A DNA stretch of 64,000 bases from an uncultured Ruminococcus sp. (GTDB lineage Bacteria > Bacillota > Clostridia > Oscillospirales > Acutalibacteraceae): NCBI GenBank assembly GCA_902787145.1, contig CADAEZ010000001.1, forward strand, positions 1-64,000, read 5' to 3'. Every line of letters starts with the position of its first letter. Positions within the stretch are counted from its first letter, which is position 1. The position numbers were made by a program, and so were the translations under genes. Shown one piece after another: positions 29,334 through 37,566 of this stretch. Below the pieces are notes generated by a model, which ran no database searches, had not been told where the DNA came from, and was given only the letters and a program-made list of their open reading frames with translations.

Positions 29334-31066
29334 TGAAAAACGCTCTTAAAATCCTGAGATATACAAAGCCGCATATGTTCTTTATCATATCGGCGGTAAT
29401 CTGCGCCTTTATAAGCGTATCGTTTACGCTGTATATTCCCGTGCTCGTCGGCAACGCGATTGACGTGATGCTCGGCAAGGGCAGGGTTGATATGGCAGAG
29501 GTGACGTCGGTGTGCGTAAAAATCGGAGTGTGCGTGGGGGTCATCGCGGTTTTCCAGTGGCTGATGACCCAGAGCGCGAGCGTGGTTTCGGCGCGTACGG
29601 TCAGGGATATGCGCGGCGACGTATTCAGAAAGTTTAACACAGTGCCGCTCAGCGATATAGATTCTCATCCGCACGGCGATCTTATAAGCCGTATTATCAA
29701 CGACGTCGACGCAGTCGGCGACGGATTGTCGCAGGTGATTTTGCAGTTTCTTTCGGGAATTGTTACGATTATCGGCACGCTGATATTTATGCTTTCTATT
29801 AATATATGGATTGCGCTTGTGGTAGTAGTGCTGACTCCGCTGTCAGTACTGGTAGCGGCGGTTATCGGCAGGATGTGCGCGAGATCATTCCGCGAGCAGC
29901 AGGAATTGCAGGGAGAAATCTCCTCCTATGTCGAGGAAACGGTCGGCAACCAAAAGCTGGTCAAGGCGTTTGCGTATGAATGCAGGAGCGAGGCCGGGTT
30001 TGAAAAGAAAAACCAAAGACTGTTTAAGGTAGGACTGAGGGCGCAGTTTGCCGGAGCGCTCGCTAATCCGTGTACAAGATTTGTAAACAATATGGTATAT
30101 GCCGTAACGGGAATCGTCGGCGCGCTGACGGTTATATCGTCGTTTATGGGCGCGCTGAGTATCGGACAGCTGTCGTGTTTTCTTACTTATGCCAACCAGT
30201 ACACTAAGCCGTTTAACGAGGTTACGGGCGTGCTGACTCAGATTGAGACGGCTCTCGCCGCGGCGGGCAGGGTGTTTGAGATTATCGAAAGCGCGGACGA
30301 GCCATCGGACAAAAGCAGTCTCGATGTTAAAAGCGCACACGGAAATGTTGAATTTAAAAACGTCAGGTTCTCGTATAATCCCGGCAGGGAGCTGATAAAG
30401 GACTTTTCGCTGAGGGTAAAAAGCGGTCGGCAGGTTGCGATTGTCGGCCCGACCGGATGTGGAAAAACTACGCTCATCAACCTGCTTATGAGATTTTACG
30501 AGGTGGACGGCGGCGGAATATATATTGACGGCGTTAACGTCGCTGATATGAAGCGCGACAGCCTCAGGAGTTTGTTTGGAATGGTGTTGCAGGACAGCTG
30601 GCTGTTCTCGGGCACGATAATGGAAAACCTCCGTTACGCGAATCCCTCGGCGAGCGACGAGGAGATTATCGAGGCGGCTAAGATGAGCTACGCGCACAGC
30701 TTTATCCGCAGAATGCCTGACGGATATAATACGCAAATCAGCGAAAACGGGTCGAACCTATCGCAGGGACAGCGCCAGCTTCTTTGTATAGCCAGGGTTA
30801 TGGCGATGAATCCGCCGATGCTGATTCTTGACGAGGCGACCTCCTCGATAGATACTCTGACCGAGGTCAGGGTGCAGAAAGCGTTTAGAAAACTGATGCG
30901 CGGACGGACGAGCTTTGTCGTGGCGCACAGGCTGTCGACTATCCGCGAAAGCGATATGATTCTCGTGATGAAGGACGGCGACATAATCGAGCAGGGAACT
31001 CACGAGGAGCTGATTGGGAAGAAAGGCTTTTACTTTGAGCTTTACAACAGTCAGTTCGCCCGGTAA
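29333..31066 (+). CDS. ABC exporter half-transporter, catalytic partner
   Basis: A 577-residue membrane/ATPase fusion starting MKNALKILRYTKPH. The ATP site is canonical: Walker A GPTGCGKTT, signature LSQGQRQLL, Walker B MLILDEATSS and switch VAHRLST. With the upstream degenerate half it should form a heterodimeric exporter. The ATG at 29333 follows an AAAGGGGG site and overlaps the preceding stop. Confidence 0.93.
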   Translation: MKNALKILRYTKPHMFFIISAVICAFISVSFTLYIPVLVGNAIDVMLGKGRVDMAEVTSVCVKIGVCVGVIAVFQWLMTQSASVVSARTVRDMRGDVFRKFNTVPLSDIDSHPHGDLISRIINDVDAVGDGLSQVILQFLSGIVTIIGTLIFMLSINIWIALVVVVLTPLSVLVAAVIGRMCARSFREQQELQGEISSYVEETVGNQKLVKAFAYECRSEAGFEKKNQRLFKVGLRAQFAGALANPCTRFVNNMVYAVTGIVGALTVISSFMGALSIGQLSCFLTYANQYTKPFNEVTGVLTQIETALAAAGRVFEIIESADEPSDKSSLDVKSAHGNVEFKNVRFSYNPGRELIKDFSLRVKSGRQVAIVGPTGCGKTTLINLLMRFYEVDGGGIYIDGVNVADMKRDSLRSLFGMVLQDSWLFSGTIMENLRYANPSASDEEIIEAAKMSYAHSFIRRMPDGYNTQISENGSNLSQGQRQLLCIARVMAMNPPMLILDEATSSIDTLTEVRVQKAFRKLMRGRTSFVVAHRLSTIRESDMILVMKDGDIIEQGTHEELIGKKGFYFELYNSQFAR

Positions 31067-31073
31067 AAAACTA

Positions 31074-31103
31074 TTGACAAAATCAAAATAATTGTGCTAG
31101 AAT
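31074..31103 (+). promoter_or_regulatory. promoter of the valS leader
   Basis: TTGACA, an 18-nt spacer and an extended -10 (TGCTAGAAT). Confidence 0.75.
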
Positions 31104-31109
31104 ATTATG

Positions 31110-31336
31110 CATATCAGGCTGAGACGAGGAGGTTCCGGTTTTCGAAGCAAAGAGAGAAAGCGGTCGGTGTAAGCTTTCGTGAGGAAATCAGGAATGTAGC
31201 CTTTGAGCTCCGGGAAGAAAGATTTCGAGTAGAACCCGGCGGTTGGGAGCGTTATATCCCTATGAGTGCGGAGCAATCCGAATTCAGGTGGTACCACGGA
31301 CGTTGTTCGCCCTGAGCTTTTGGCTCAGGGCTTTTA
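31110..31336 (+). promoter_or_regulatory. T-box leader of valS, valine type
   Basis: The conserved T-box sequence AATTCAGGTGGTACCACGGA lies at 31281-31300. It is followed by a terminator hairpin (arms GCCCTGAGC and GCTCAGGGC, 31309-31331) and a T tract. Upstream lie AGAGAG, a GNTG-like block GGTCGGTG and a segment TGTAGCCTTTGAG in which GTA (31196-31198) is the likely Val specifier codon. Uncharged tRNA-Val would favour antitermination and raise valS expression. Confidence 0.9.
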
Positions 31337-31436
31337 TATTGCCTTGGGCAAAAAATCAGCGAAAGCAAAAATCGGTTTTCGGCAAAGCCGCGTTTGCGCG
31401 TTATTCGCTGACCACTATCAAAAAGGAGAAATCAAA

Positions 31437-33608
31437 ATGGCAAAAGAAATGGCTAAGTCATATAATCCGCGTGAGTTTGAGGACAGGATATATGACTTCT
31501 GGATGAAAGGAAAGTATTTTCACGCTGAGGTGGATAAGGGCAAAAAGCCCTATACTATTGTAATGCCGCCTCCGAATATTACGGGTCAGCTGCATATGGG
31601 TCACGCGCTGGACGAGACATTGCAGGATATACTTATCCGCTGGAGAAGGATGCAGGGATACTCGGCTCTGTGGCTGCCCGGCACAGACCACGCGTCGATT
31701 GCTACCGAGGCTAAGATTGTTGAGGCTATGCGCAAGGAAGGCGTCACCAAGGATGACCTCGGCAGAGAGAAGTTCCTTGAACGCGCGTGGGACTGGAAAC
31801 GAGAGTACGGCGGAAGAATCACCGAACAGCTTAAAAAGCTCGGTTCCTCCTGTGATTGGGACAGAGAACGCTTTACTATGGACGAGGGCTGCTCCAAGGC
31901 GGTCAAGGAGGTTTTCGTCCGCTTATATAATGATAAGAAGATTTACCGCGGCAACCGTATGGTTAACTGGTGTCCGCACTGCTGTACCTCTATCTCCGAC
32001 GCGGAGGTTGACTACGAGGAGCAGCAGGGTCATTTCTGGCACCTGCTGTATCAGGTAAAGGAGACGGGCGAGTATCTTGAGCTCGCTACTACACGTCCCG
32101 AAACCATGCTCGGCGATACCGCCGTTGCGATTAACGCCGAGGACGAGCGCTATAAGCATCTGCACGGCTGCCACGCGATACTGCCGCTTTTAAACAAAGA
32201 AATCCCGATTGTATGCGACGAGCACGCCGATATGGAAAAGGGTACCGGCGTGGTAAAAATTACTCCTGCCCACGACCCTAACGACTTCGAGGTCGGCCAG
32301 AGATGCAAGCTTCCGATTGTTCGCTGCTTTACATATGACGGCAGAATGACCGGCAAAGAGGATGTCGAGAAATACAACGAGCTCCTCAAGAAGGGTAATC
32401 TCGCCGAGAATGAGCCGGAGGTTCTCGACTGCGGCAAGTACGCGGGTATGACAACTATGGAGGCCCGCGAGGCAATCCTTGAGGACCTGAAGGCGTGCGG
32501 CGCGCTCAAAGAGGTTGAGCCGCTTACTCACGACGTAGGCACCTGCTATCGCTGTCACACCACTATCGAGCCTATGGTTTCGAAGCAGTGGTTCGTAAAG
32601 ATGGAGCCTCTCGCCGACCCGGCTATCAAATGTGTGCGCGACGGAAAGACTAAGTTTATCCCCGAACGCTTCGATAAAATATACTATCATTGGATGGAAA
32701 ACATCAAGGACTGGTGTATCAGCCGTCAGCTTTGGTGGGGTCACAGAATCCCGGCGTGGTACTGCGACGACTGCGGCGAGGTTATCGTATCCAAGGATGA
32801 GCCGACAGCATGCCCCAAGTGCGGATGTACTCATCTTACCCAGGACGAGGATACCCTCGACACCTGGTTCAGCTCCGCGCTGTGGCCGTTCTCGACCCTC
32901 GGCTGGCCGGATCAGACTCCGGAGCTGGATTACTTCTTCCCGACGAGCACGCTCGTTACCGGTTATGACATAATCTTCTTCTGGGTTGCGAGGATGATTT
33001 TCTCCTCGGTAGAGCAGATGGATATGCAGCCCTTTGACACTGTTTTTATCCACGGAATCGTTCGTGACGAAAACGGCGTAAAGATGAGTAAATCCCTCGG
33101 CAACGGTATCGACCCGCTGGAGGTTATAGATAAATACGGCGCCGACGCGCTGAGGTTCTTCCTGGCTACAGGCAACTCACCCGGAAATGATATGCGTTTC
33201 TCCGAGAAAAGGGTAGAGGCGTGCGCCAATTTTGCCAACAAGCTGTGGAACGCAAGCCGTTTTGTTCATATGAACATCGACGACTTCGACGTTAAGAACG
33301 AACTCCCCGAAACGCTTACAACCGAGGACAAGTGGATTGTGTCCACGCTCAACAGCGTTGCTAAGGAGATTAACGAGAATCTCGAAAAATTCGAGCTCGG
33401 CGTTGCGGTTCAGAAGCTGTACGACTTTATCTGGGATTGCTTCTGCGACTGGTATATCGAGCTCGCGAAGTCGAGATTGCAGAGTGAGGGCGAAACTGCC
33501 CAAAACGCGCGTCAGGTTCTGCTGTGGACATTAGAGAAGAGCATCCGTTTATGCCGTATATTACCGAGGAAATCTGGCAGACACTCCCGTGCGAGGGCGA
33601 TACGGTAA
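31437..33608 (+). CDS. valS: valyl-tRNA synthetase, frameshifted N-terminal part
   Basis: The frame encodes 723 residues: HIGH-type motif [13 protein letters not shown], the CP1 editing domain, two zinc-ribbon-like Cys pairs (CDDCGEV, CPKCGC) and the KMSKS motif [11 protein letters not shown]. It charges tRNA-Val and is controlled by the T-box upstream. Homology runs to about residue 700 (QVLLWTLEK) and then the frame enters an unrelated tail ([10 protein letters not shown]). The continuation [12 protein letters not shown] is in another frame from about 33542. Compared with the family, about 13 nt are missing there. The ATG at 31437 follows AAAAGGAG; the longer in-frame start lies in the leader and is not used. 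Confidence 0.9.
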   Translation: MAKEMAKSYNPREFEDRIYDFWMKGKYFHAEVDKGKKPYTIVMPPPNITGQLHMGHALDETLQDILIRWRRMQGYSALWLPGTDHASIATEAKIVEAMRKEGVTKDDLGREKFLERAWDWKREYGGRITEQLKKLGSSCDWDRERFTMDEGCSKAVKEVFVRLYNDKKIYRGNRMVNWCPHCCTSISDAEVDYEEQQGHFWHLLYQVKETGEYLELATTRPETMLGDTAVAINAEDERYKHLHGCHAILPLLNKEIPIVCDEHADMEKGTGVVKITPAHDPNDFEVGQRCKLPIVRCFTYDGRMTGKEDVEKYNELLKKGNLAENEPEVLDCGKYAGMTTMEAREAILEDLKACGALKEVEPLTHDVGTCYRCHTTIEPMVSKQWFVKMEPLADPAIKCVRDGKTKFIPERFDKIYYHWMENIKDWCISRQLWWGHRIPAWYCDDCGEVIVSKDEPTACPKCGCTHLTQDEDTLDTWFSSALWPFSTLGWPDQTPELDYFFPTSTLVTGYDIIFFWVARMIFSSVEQMDMQPFDTVFIHGIVRDENGVKMSKSLGNGIDPLEVIDKYGADALRFFLATGNSPGNDMRFSEKRVEACANFANKLWNASRFVHMNIDDFDVKNELPETLTTEDKWIVSTLNSVAKEINENLEKFELGVAVQKLYDFIWDCFCDWYIELAKSRLQSEGETAQNARQVLLWTLEKSIRLCRILPRKSGRHSRARAIR

Positions 33609-34117
33609 TGCTCGCCGAATATCCCGAATACGACGAGAACCTCGACTTCCCTGAGGCTGTCAGCAGTATGGAGAAGATTATGGAGGCTATCCGCGCCATC
33701 CGTAACAGAAGAAACGAGATGAATGTACCGCCGTCAAAGAAAGCGGAGGTTTATGTCGCAACCAAGCTCGGAAGTGTGTTCGAGGAGGGTAAGCAGTTTA
33801 TCTCCCGTCTCGCGTCGGCCAGCGCGGTAGAAATCGGCGAGGGCTTCGAGATCGAGGGAGCAGTGAACGTTGTTACCGCGGACGCAAAGATTTATATTCC
33901 GATGGATCAGCTCGTCGATAAAAAGGCGGAGTTCGACCGACTTACGAAGGAGCTAAAGGCGGTAGAAAAGCGCTTTGCGCAGAGTATGGGCAAGCTCAAC
34001 AACCAGGGATTCATCGGCAAGGCTCCCGAAGCCGTTATCGAAAAGGTTAAGGGACAGGCTCAGAAGGAAAAAGAAAAAATCGAGCTTATCAAAGCGGCTA
34101 TAGAGAAGTTGAAATAA
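33524..34117 (+). pseudogene. valS: valS C-terminal part, out of frame
   Basis: From about 33542 this frame encodes the rest of ValRS: the end of the anticodon-binding domain ([15 protein letters not shown]) and the C-terminal coiled coil (KKAEFDRLTKELKAVEKRF ... KIELIKAAIEKLK). It has no ribosome site of its own and would be produced only by frameshifting or if the junction sequence is wrong. The join with the upstream frame lies at 33537-33541. Confidence 0.85.
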
Positions 34118-34160
34118 GAAATCTCGCGCGCAAAAGCGTGGGCATAACAAATTAGATAAC

Positions 34161-34186
34161 GAGGCTGCCGCTTACGCGACAGCCTC
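34161..34186 (+). terminator. hairpin after valS
   Basis: Arms GAGGCTG and CAGCCTC enclose a smaller CGC/GCG stem. There is no clear T tract. Confidence 0.45.
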
Positions 34187-34218
34187 GAAGTATTAAGTGA
34201 AAAACAGAAAGGAAAGCT

Positions 34219-34641
34219 ATGAAGATATACCTTGCGTCTCCGTTTTTTGACGATACAGAACTTAGTAATGTACAGAAGGCGGAGCATATATTAATGAAAA
34301 GGGGATTTGACGTTTTCTCCCCGCGCCTTAACGAGGTCAGAAACGAGGAAAACTCTCAGCTGTCTTGGTGGTCGAGGGAGACGTTTATGAACGACAAACG
34401 CTTTATCGACTGGGCGGACGTCGTAGTAATGCTGTACTACGGCGGCTACAGCGACAGCGGAACGGCGTGGGAGTGCGGCTATGCCTACGGCACAAATACT
34501 CCGGTAGTTGTGGTTCACCTCGGCGAAAACTCTAACCTCATGGTGCACGAGGGGTGTCATTCCAACATAAAGCTCGAGGAGCTTGCGGATTATGACTTTG
34601 ACAAAATGCCGTACAAGCCCTATGAGGGCAGGATGTTCTAG
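34219..34641 (+). CDS. nucleoside 2-deoxyribosyltransferase-like protein
   Basis: A 140-residue protein of the NDT fold. It shows the N-terminal strand KIYLASPFF, the DWADVVVMLYYGG segment, and SGTAWECGYAYG, in which the Glu is the expected nucleophile, plus the C-terminal SNLMVHEGCHSN segment that completes the site in neighbouring subunits. Family members swap bases on deoxyribonucleosides or hydrolyse deoxyribonucleotides. The gene is monocistronic with an AGAAAGGAAAG site. Confidence 0.85.
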   Translation: MKIYLASPFFDDTELSNVQKAEHILMKRGFDVFSPRLNEVRNEENSQLSWWSRETFMNDKRFIDWADVVVMLYYGGYSDSGTAWECGYAYGTNTPVVVVHLGENSNLMVHEGCHSNIKLEELADYDFDKMPYKPYEGRMF

Positions 34642-35096
34642 GAGGATAAGGGCTCGAAAACACAGATTTAATGCGGTTTTACGGGCTGTAATACTATATT
34701 AAGAATTGTAATTTTTAAAAAAGATTTTGCCCGAAAAAACGCATATATTGTGGTTGTTCGGGCTTAATAATTACAGCATTTTATTAAAATTATACATACA
34801 AACTTTACTGAATCACTATATATTTTGGCGAAATACACGAAGAATACCTCATATATGACCCAAAACCCGCATTTTTCCTAGTTCTTTTGGGTTTTTCGGA
34901 TACCCACTATATGTAGTTGTAACAAAACTGTAAACAAAAATCGTATAAATATAACAAGGTTGTAATTGAATGTTTTCTTGCACATTGACCATAAATCCCC
35001 TTTTTTAAGTTCGTAAATCGAATATAAAAGGAGCAAAAACCCAGTATTCTACAAATTCCATTGTGCAATACTACCAAAAATTAATATCTCTGTTTG
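34642..35096 (+). other. AT-rich intergenic region without genes
   Basis: 455 bp with no open frame of note. It contains an imperfect inverted repeat built on GCCCG and CGGGC (about 34729-34765) and several AT runs. No RNA gene is recognised. Confidence 0.5.
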
Positions 35097-35125
35097 TTGA
35101 CATCTCCGAAAAATTCCCGTATAAT
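35097..35125 (+). promoter_or_regulatory. perfect consensus promoter of the 3D-domain gene
   Basis: TTGACA, exactly 17 nt, TATAAT. This is a full match to the housekeeping consensus, so expression should be strong unless the leader or another factor limits it. The start is expected near 35132. Confidence 0.85.
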
Positions 35126-35130
35126 GCCGT

Positions 35131-35185
35131 TGTAGCTTGAAAACAACGCAAGTTCTCCTGCATAACGGAGACGGCGTAAGCTGCA
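35131..35185 (+). ncRNA. structured 5' leader, candidate cis-regulatory RNA
   Basis: The transcript should begin at or next to the first stem. P1 is TGTAGCTT (35131-35138) with AAGCTGCA (35178-35185). P2 is ACGC (35146-35149) with GCGT (35174-35177). P3 is TCTCC (35154-35158) with GGAGA (35167-35171). Asymmetric A-rich internal loops separate them. No known riboswitch signature is recognised. Related 3D-domain genes elsewhere are often under cyclic-di-nucleotide riboswitches, but the conserved ydaO and GEMM blocks are absent here. Confidence 0.45.
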
Positions 35186-35217
35186 AATTCTAACTGAATA
35201 CCAGAAGGAGAAAGTTT

Positions 35218-36237
35218 ATGAAGATAACAGAAAAACAGCGTTCCGTTATCAAAGCTGCTTCGGCTATTGCCGCTTTAGCTATTGTATGGACCTCTGGCTT
35301 TTCCGTATCAGCTAAAACAATTTCTAACGATGATTCAATCAATACGGAAACGCAAGTTAGTGACGAGCTTTTAGTTCTTCCTAACGGAGACGCACTTGTA
35401 AGTGATGAAAACGGCGACATCGACATCATGGACGGTGTTACTGTAAACATCAAGGTAGGAGCTGCCGCTTATAAAAAGTATGCTGTTCCTAAGACAACAG
35501 TCGGAGAGGCCCTTGAGCACGCGAATATCGAGCTCGGTAAGTATGATTTAGTAAGTAAGAGCCTTGACGAGAAGATCGAGGAAGACACAAACATTGAGGT
35601 TGACCGCGTATCTTTTACAAAGACTGTAAAAACCCAGAAGGTTAAGTATAAGACAGTTAAAAAGCTGTCAACAAAGCTCTATCAGGGTCAGAAAAAGACC
35701 ATTAAGAAGGGCAAAAAGGGTAAGAAGAAAGTTACTTACACTTCTAAGATTGTAAACGGTAAGGTTACACAGACATATGTAACCAAGACCAAGGTTACAA
35801 AGAAGGCTGTTAAAAAGGTAGTTCTCGTAGGCGCTAAGCGCAAGAACTACTCAATGCTCCAGAACAACCCGACAAAGTTTAAGACTAAGTCGAAGGGCGG
35901 CGCGGGCACAATCGTCGACCATAACGGCAAGAAGATTGCCTATAAGAAGATTGTTTCGGGTCCGGCCACAGCGTATTCGGCTCATCCCGGCGCTCTTACA
36001 GCTACAGGCGCTACGGTACGCGTAGGCGGCGTTGCTGTTAACCCGGCGATTATCCCTTACGGATCTAAGCTCTATATCCAGAGCCCGGACGGAAGCTTTG
36101 TTTACGGTTACGCTACAGCGATTGACACAGGCGGATTTATCCACACCAGCACAACTGTAGTTGACCTGTTCTACTCCAGCAACAGCACTTGCTGCCAGTT
36201 CGGCAGACGTCCCGTTAATATTTATGTTTTAGCTTAA
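35218..36237 (+). CDS. secreted cell-wall protein with DUF348, G5 and 3D domains (YabE type)
   Basis: A 339-residue protein with a signal peptide (cleavage near residue 31, SVSAK). A YabE-type DUF348 segment follows (about 75-135, ending in the DTNIEVDRV type pattern), then a very Lys-rich G5 domain (about 140-205) and a C-terminal 3D domain (about 245-339) with ATAYSAHPGALTATG, GYATAIDTGG, VVDLFY and FGRRPVNIYVL. The 3D fold is that of lytic transglycosylases acting on peptidoglycan. One of the three namesake aspartates is Asn275 (AVNPAIIPYG). An AGAAGGAG site precedes the ATG. Confidence 0.9.
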   Translation: MKITEKQRSVIKAASAIAALAIVWTSGFSVSAKTISNDDSINTETQVSDELLVLPNGDALVSDENGDIDIMDGVTVNIKVGAAAYKKYAVPKTTVGEALEHANIELGKYDLVSKSLDEKIEEDTNIEVDRVSFTKTVKTQKVKYKTVKKLSTKLYQGQKKTIKKGKKGKKKVTYTSKIVNGKVTQTYVTKTKVTKKAVKKVVLVGAKRKNYSMLQNNPTKFKTKSKGGAGTIVDHNGKKIAYKKIVSGPATAYSAHPGALTATGATVRVGGVAVNPAIIPYGSKLYIQSPDGSFVYGYATAIDTGGFIHTSTTVVDLFYSSNSTCCQFGRRPVNIYVLA

Positions 36238-36243
36238 TCGAAG

Positions 36244-36271
36244 GCGTGTCGAAAGACACGCTTTCTTTTTT
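36244..36271 (+). terminator. terminator of the 3D-domain gene
   Basis: GCGTGTC, a GAAA tetraloop, GACACGC and then a ten-base T-rich tract. Confidence 0.85.
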
Positions 36272-36272
36272 A

Positions 36273-36311
36273 TTGCCCACTCAGTTGCGCCCTGCACGCG
36301 CTTTCTTGTAA
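36273..36311 (+). repeat. direct repeat at the left edge of the accessory island
   Basis: Begins TTGCCCACTCAG and ends CGCGCTTTCTTGTAA. The same two blocks recur in the same orientation at 41540-41569 with nine bases fewer between them. The first 23 bases also recur at 59144, with one change. Confidence 0.7.
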
Positions 36312-36350
36312 GATAAGTAATAGAAATAAAGACTTTGCTACAAAATATAA

Positions 36351-36374
36351 ACAGGCAGCATTTTTGCTGCCTGT
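36351..36374. terminator. bidirectional hairpin
   Basis: Perfect arms ACAGGCAGCA and TGCTGCCTGT. The plus strand has a TTTG tail and the minus strand a weak one. It could stop transcription leaving the island. Confidence 0.55.
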
Positions 36375-36391
36375 TTGTGAGGTGTATTCTC

Positions 36392-36474
36392 TTTATTACA
36401 TCGCCTTGCAGGTTTTTGATGAAGAAGTAGGTGTTGTTACATACGGTCATCGAGTAGGCCTGACCGTTTTGGTC
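36392..36474 (-). pseudogene. Rhs/YD-repeat protein fragment (downstream piece)
   Basis: On the minus strand the frame reads DQNGQAYSMTV then NNTYFFIKNLQGDVIK, the conserved Rhs core segment that precedes the variable toxin tip. It has no start and soon runs into unrelated sequence. It continues logically from the fragment at 37456-37566. Confidence 0.75.
36459..36474. repeat. 16-bp direct repeat within Rhs sequence, copy 1
   Basis: CCTGACCGTTTTGGTC, identical to 37461-37476. It contains an inverted repeat (CTGACC and GGTCAG) when the next bases are included. Confidence 0.85.
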
Positions 36475-36479
36475 AGGAA

Positions 36480-36881
36480 TCAAAAAATCTCTTTTGCACT
36501 TACAATCACCCAATTAAATCCTTGAAAATCAATACTCAGACAAATTTTTCGCGAATCATTATATAATATTTTTTCTTTACCTTTTTCTTTACTATAAACT
36601 TTATACTCATAGGTGTAATCCATTCTTTTAAAATTTAAAGTTGTTGTAAAATCGGTAATTTGAAAATCTTCTTTCTCATCAATTATTTGATGTTCAATTC
36701 TATTTCTAGGATTCAGTATTTTCACTACATCGTCTAAAACATGTTCGGAACGATAATTACCATTAGATTCATAAATCTCAATTATCGTCCTTTTGACAGA
36801 CGAAACAAAATAACAATTAATAGAGATATATAATACAATGATACTAATTACTGTTATGCATATTATAATAATTTTTTTCAT
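36480..36881 (-). CDS. small membrane-anchored protein, unknown function
   Basis: A 133-residue protein with a single N-terminal transmembrane helix (IIIICITVISIIVLYISI) and an extracytoplasmic part with no known domain. The start is placed at MKKIIIICIT; a TTG four codons earlier is an alternative because the GGTAGGAAG ribosome-like site sits very close to this ATG. The same 5' context and MKK-plus-helix start occur in the gene at 36992. It lies in the DNA that splits the Rhs gene. Confidence 0.6.
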   Translation of the reverse strand: MKKIIIICITVISIIVLYISINCYFVSSVKRTIIEIYESNGNYRSEHVLDDVVKILNPRNRIEHQIIDEKEDFQITDFTTTLNFKRMDYTYEYKVYSKEKGKEKILYNDSRKICLSIDFQGFNWVIVSAKEIF

Positions 36882-36910
36882 ACTTCCTACCAATTAAATT
36901 GCAATTATTC

Positions 36911-36985
36911 TTAATCTAACGCTACGAATTTAAATTTATTCTTCTTAGCGTAATCCTCGGCGGCGGTGCCTTTGTAGCCTTTGAT
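36911..36985 (-). pseudogene. orphan 3' tail of a BspA-type LRR gene
   Basis: The frame reads IKGYKGTAAEDYAKK then NKFKFVALD and a stop. This is identical in protein to the C-terminus of the intact LRR gene at 38233-39240, and nearly identical in DNA. Nothing else of that gene is present here. Confidence 0.85.
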
Positions 36986-36991
36986 TATTGG

Positions 36992-37420
36992 CTATTCAGA
37001 TTGTTTAAATTCAATAACATCTCCAACTTTGTAAGATGTTTTAAATATTGAATCCGTATTAATATAATCTATTGTTACCTTTATGGTTTGTGTTATTGGA
37101 TTATAATAACTTTCTCCGGAAAGAATTTCAGAACCTGAAATATACATATTAAAAAAAGGAGAAAAAGCAATTGTACATTCCCTTGAATAATCAGAATTAT
37201 TGTTCAAATAATTACACCGATATTCATTGTTTGGTCCGTAAAATCCTTTCTTATTATCAAGAATAAAAGTAATATTTCCATCTTTAGATGACCATACTTT
37301 TTCATATTTTTCCCCATAATCATCAGGTGAAAAGACAAAATTTAAATAGATAGTAAAAATTGTAAAAACCAAAAACAATAAAAATATTACAGAAATAGTT
37401 ATTATAGTTTTCTTTTTCAT
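36992..37420 (-). CDS. small membrane-anchored protein, unknown function
   Basis: A 142-residue protein with an N-terminal helix (TIITISVIFLLFLVFTIFTI) and an extracytoplasmic domain rich in Asn, Tyr and Ser, with no known family. The 5' context (AATTGGTGGGAAGT before the ATG) is almost the same as that of the gene at 36480-36881. An immunity protein is one possibility given the neighbouring Rhs fragments; this is conjecture. Confidence 0.6.
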   Translation of the reverse strand: MKKKTIITISVIFLLFLVFTIFTIYLNFVFSPDDYGEKYEKVWSSKDGNITFILDNKKGFYGPNNEYRCNYLNNNSDYSRECTIAFSPFFNMYISGSEILSGESYYNPITQTIKVTIDYINTDSIFKTSYKVGDVIEFKQSE

Positions 37421-37455
37421 ACTTCCCACCAATTTGATTGTTATAAAATCTAGTG

Positions 37456-37566
37456 TTAGACCTGACCGTTTTGGTCGTAGTAGAACAGGACGGTAGTGTT
37501 TCCCTTTTTGAGTCCGATCAGGTTATTACTATCGTCGTAATAGTAGAACGTATTTGTGCCGTTATT
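37456..37566 (-). pseudogene. Rhs/YD-repeat protein fragment (upstream piece)
   Basis: The frame reads NGTNTFYYYDDSNNLIGL then KKGNTTVLFYYDQNGQ, two YD/Rhs repeat units, and meets a stop one codon after the 16-bp direct repeat. It has no start codon. The following expected Rhs residues (AYSMTV...) lie 1 kb away at 36392-36474. Confidence 0.8.
37461..37476. repeat. 16-bp direct repeat within Rhs sequence, copy 2
   Basis: Identical to 36459-36474; the copies are 1002 bp apart and bound the inserted segment. Confidence 0.85.

Noticed and set aside
31266..31436. An N-terminal extension of valS through the leader
   Set aside because: The region is the T-box and terminator, and a ribosome site sits just before the ATG at 31437.
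35097..35217. A ydaO (cyclic-di-AMP) or GEMM riboswitch
   Set aside because: The expected conserved blocks (such as the GGGGACCCA-like loop) are missing, so no family name is assigned.
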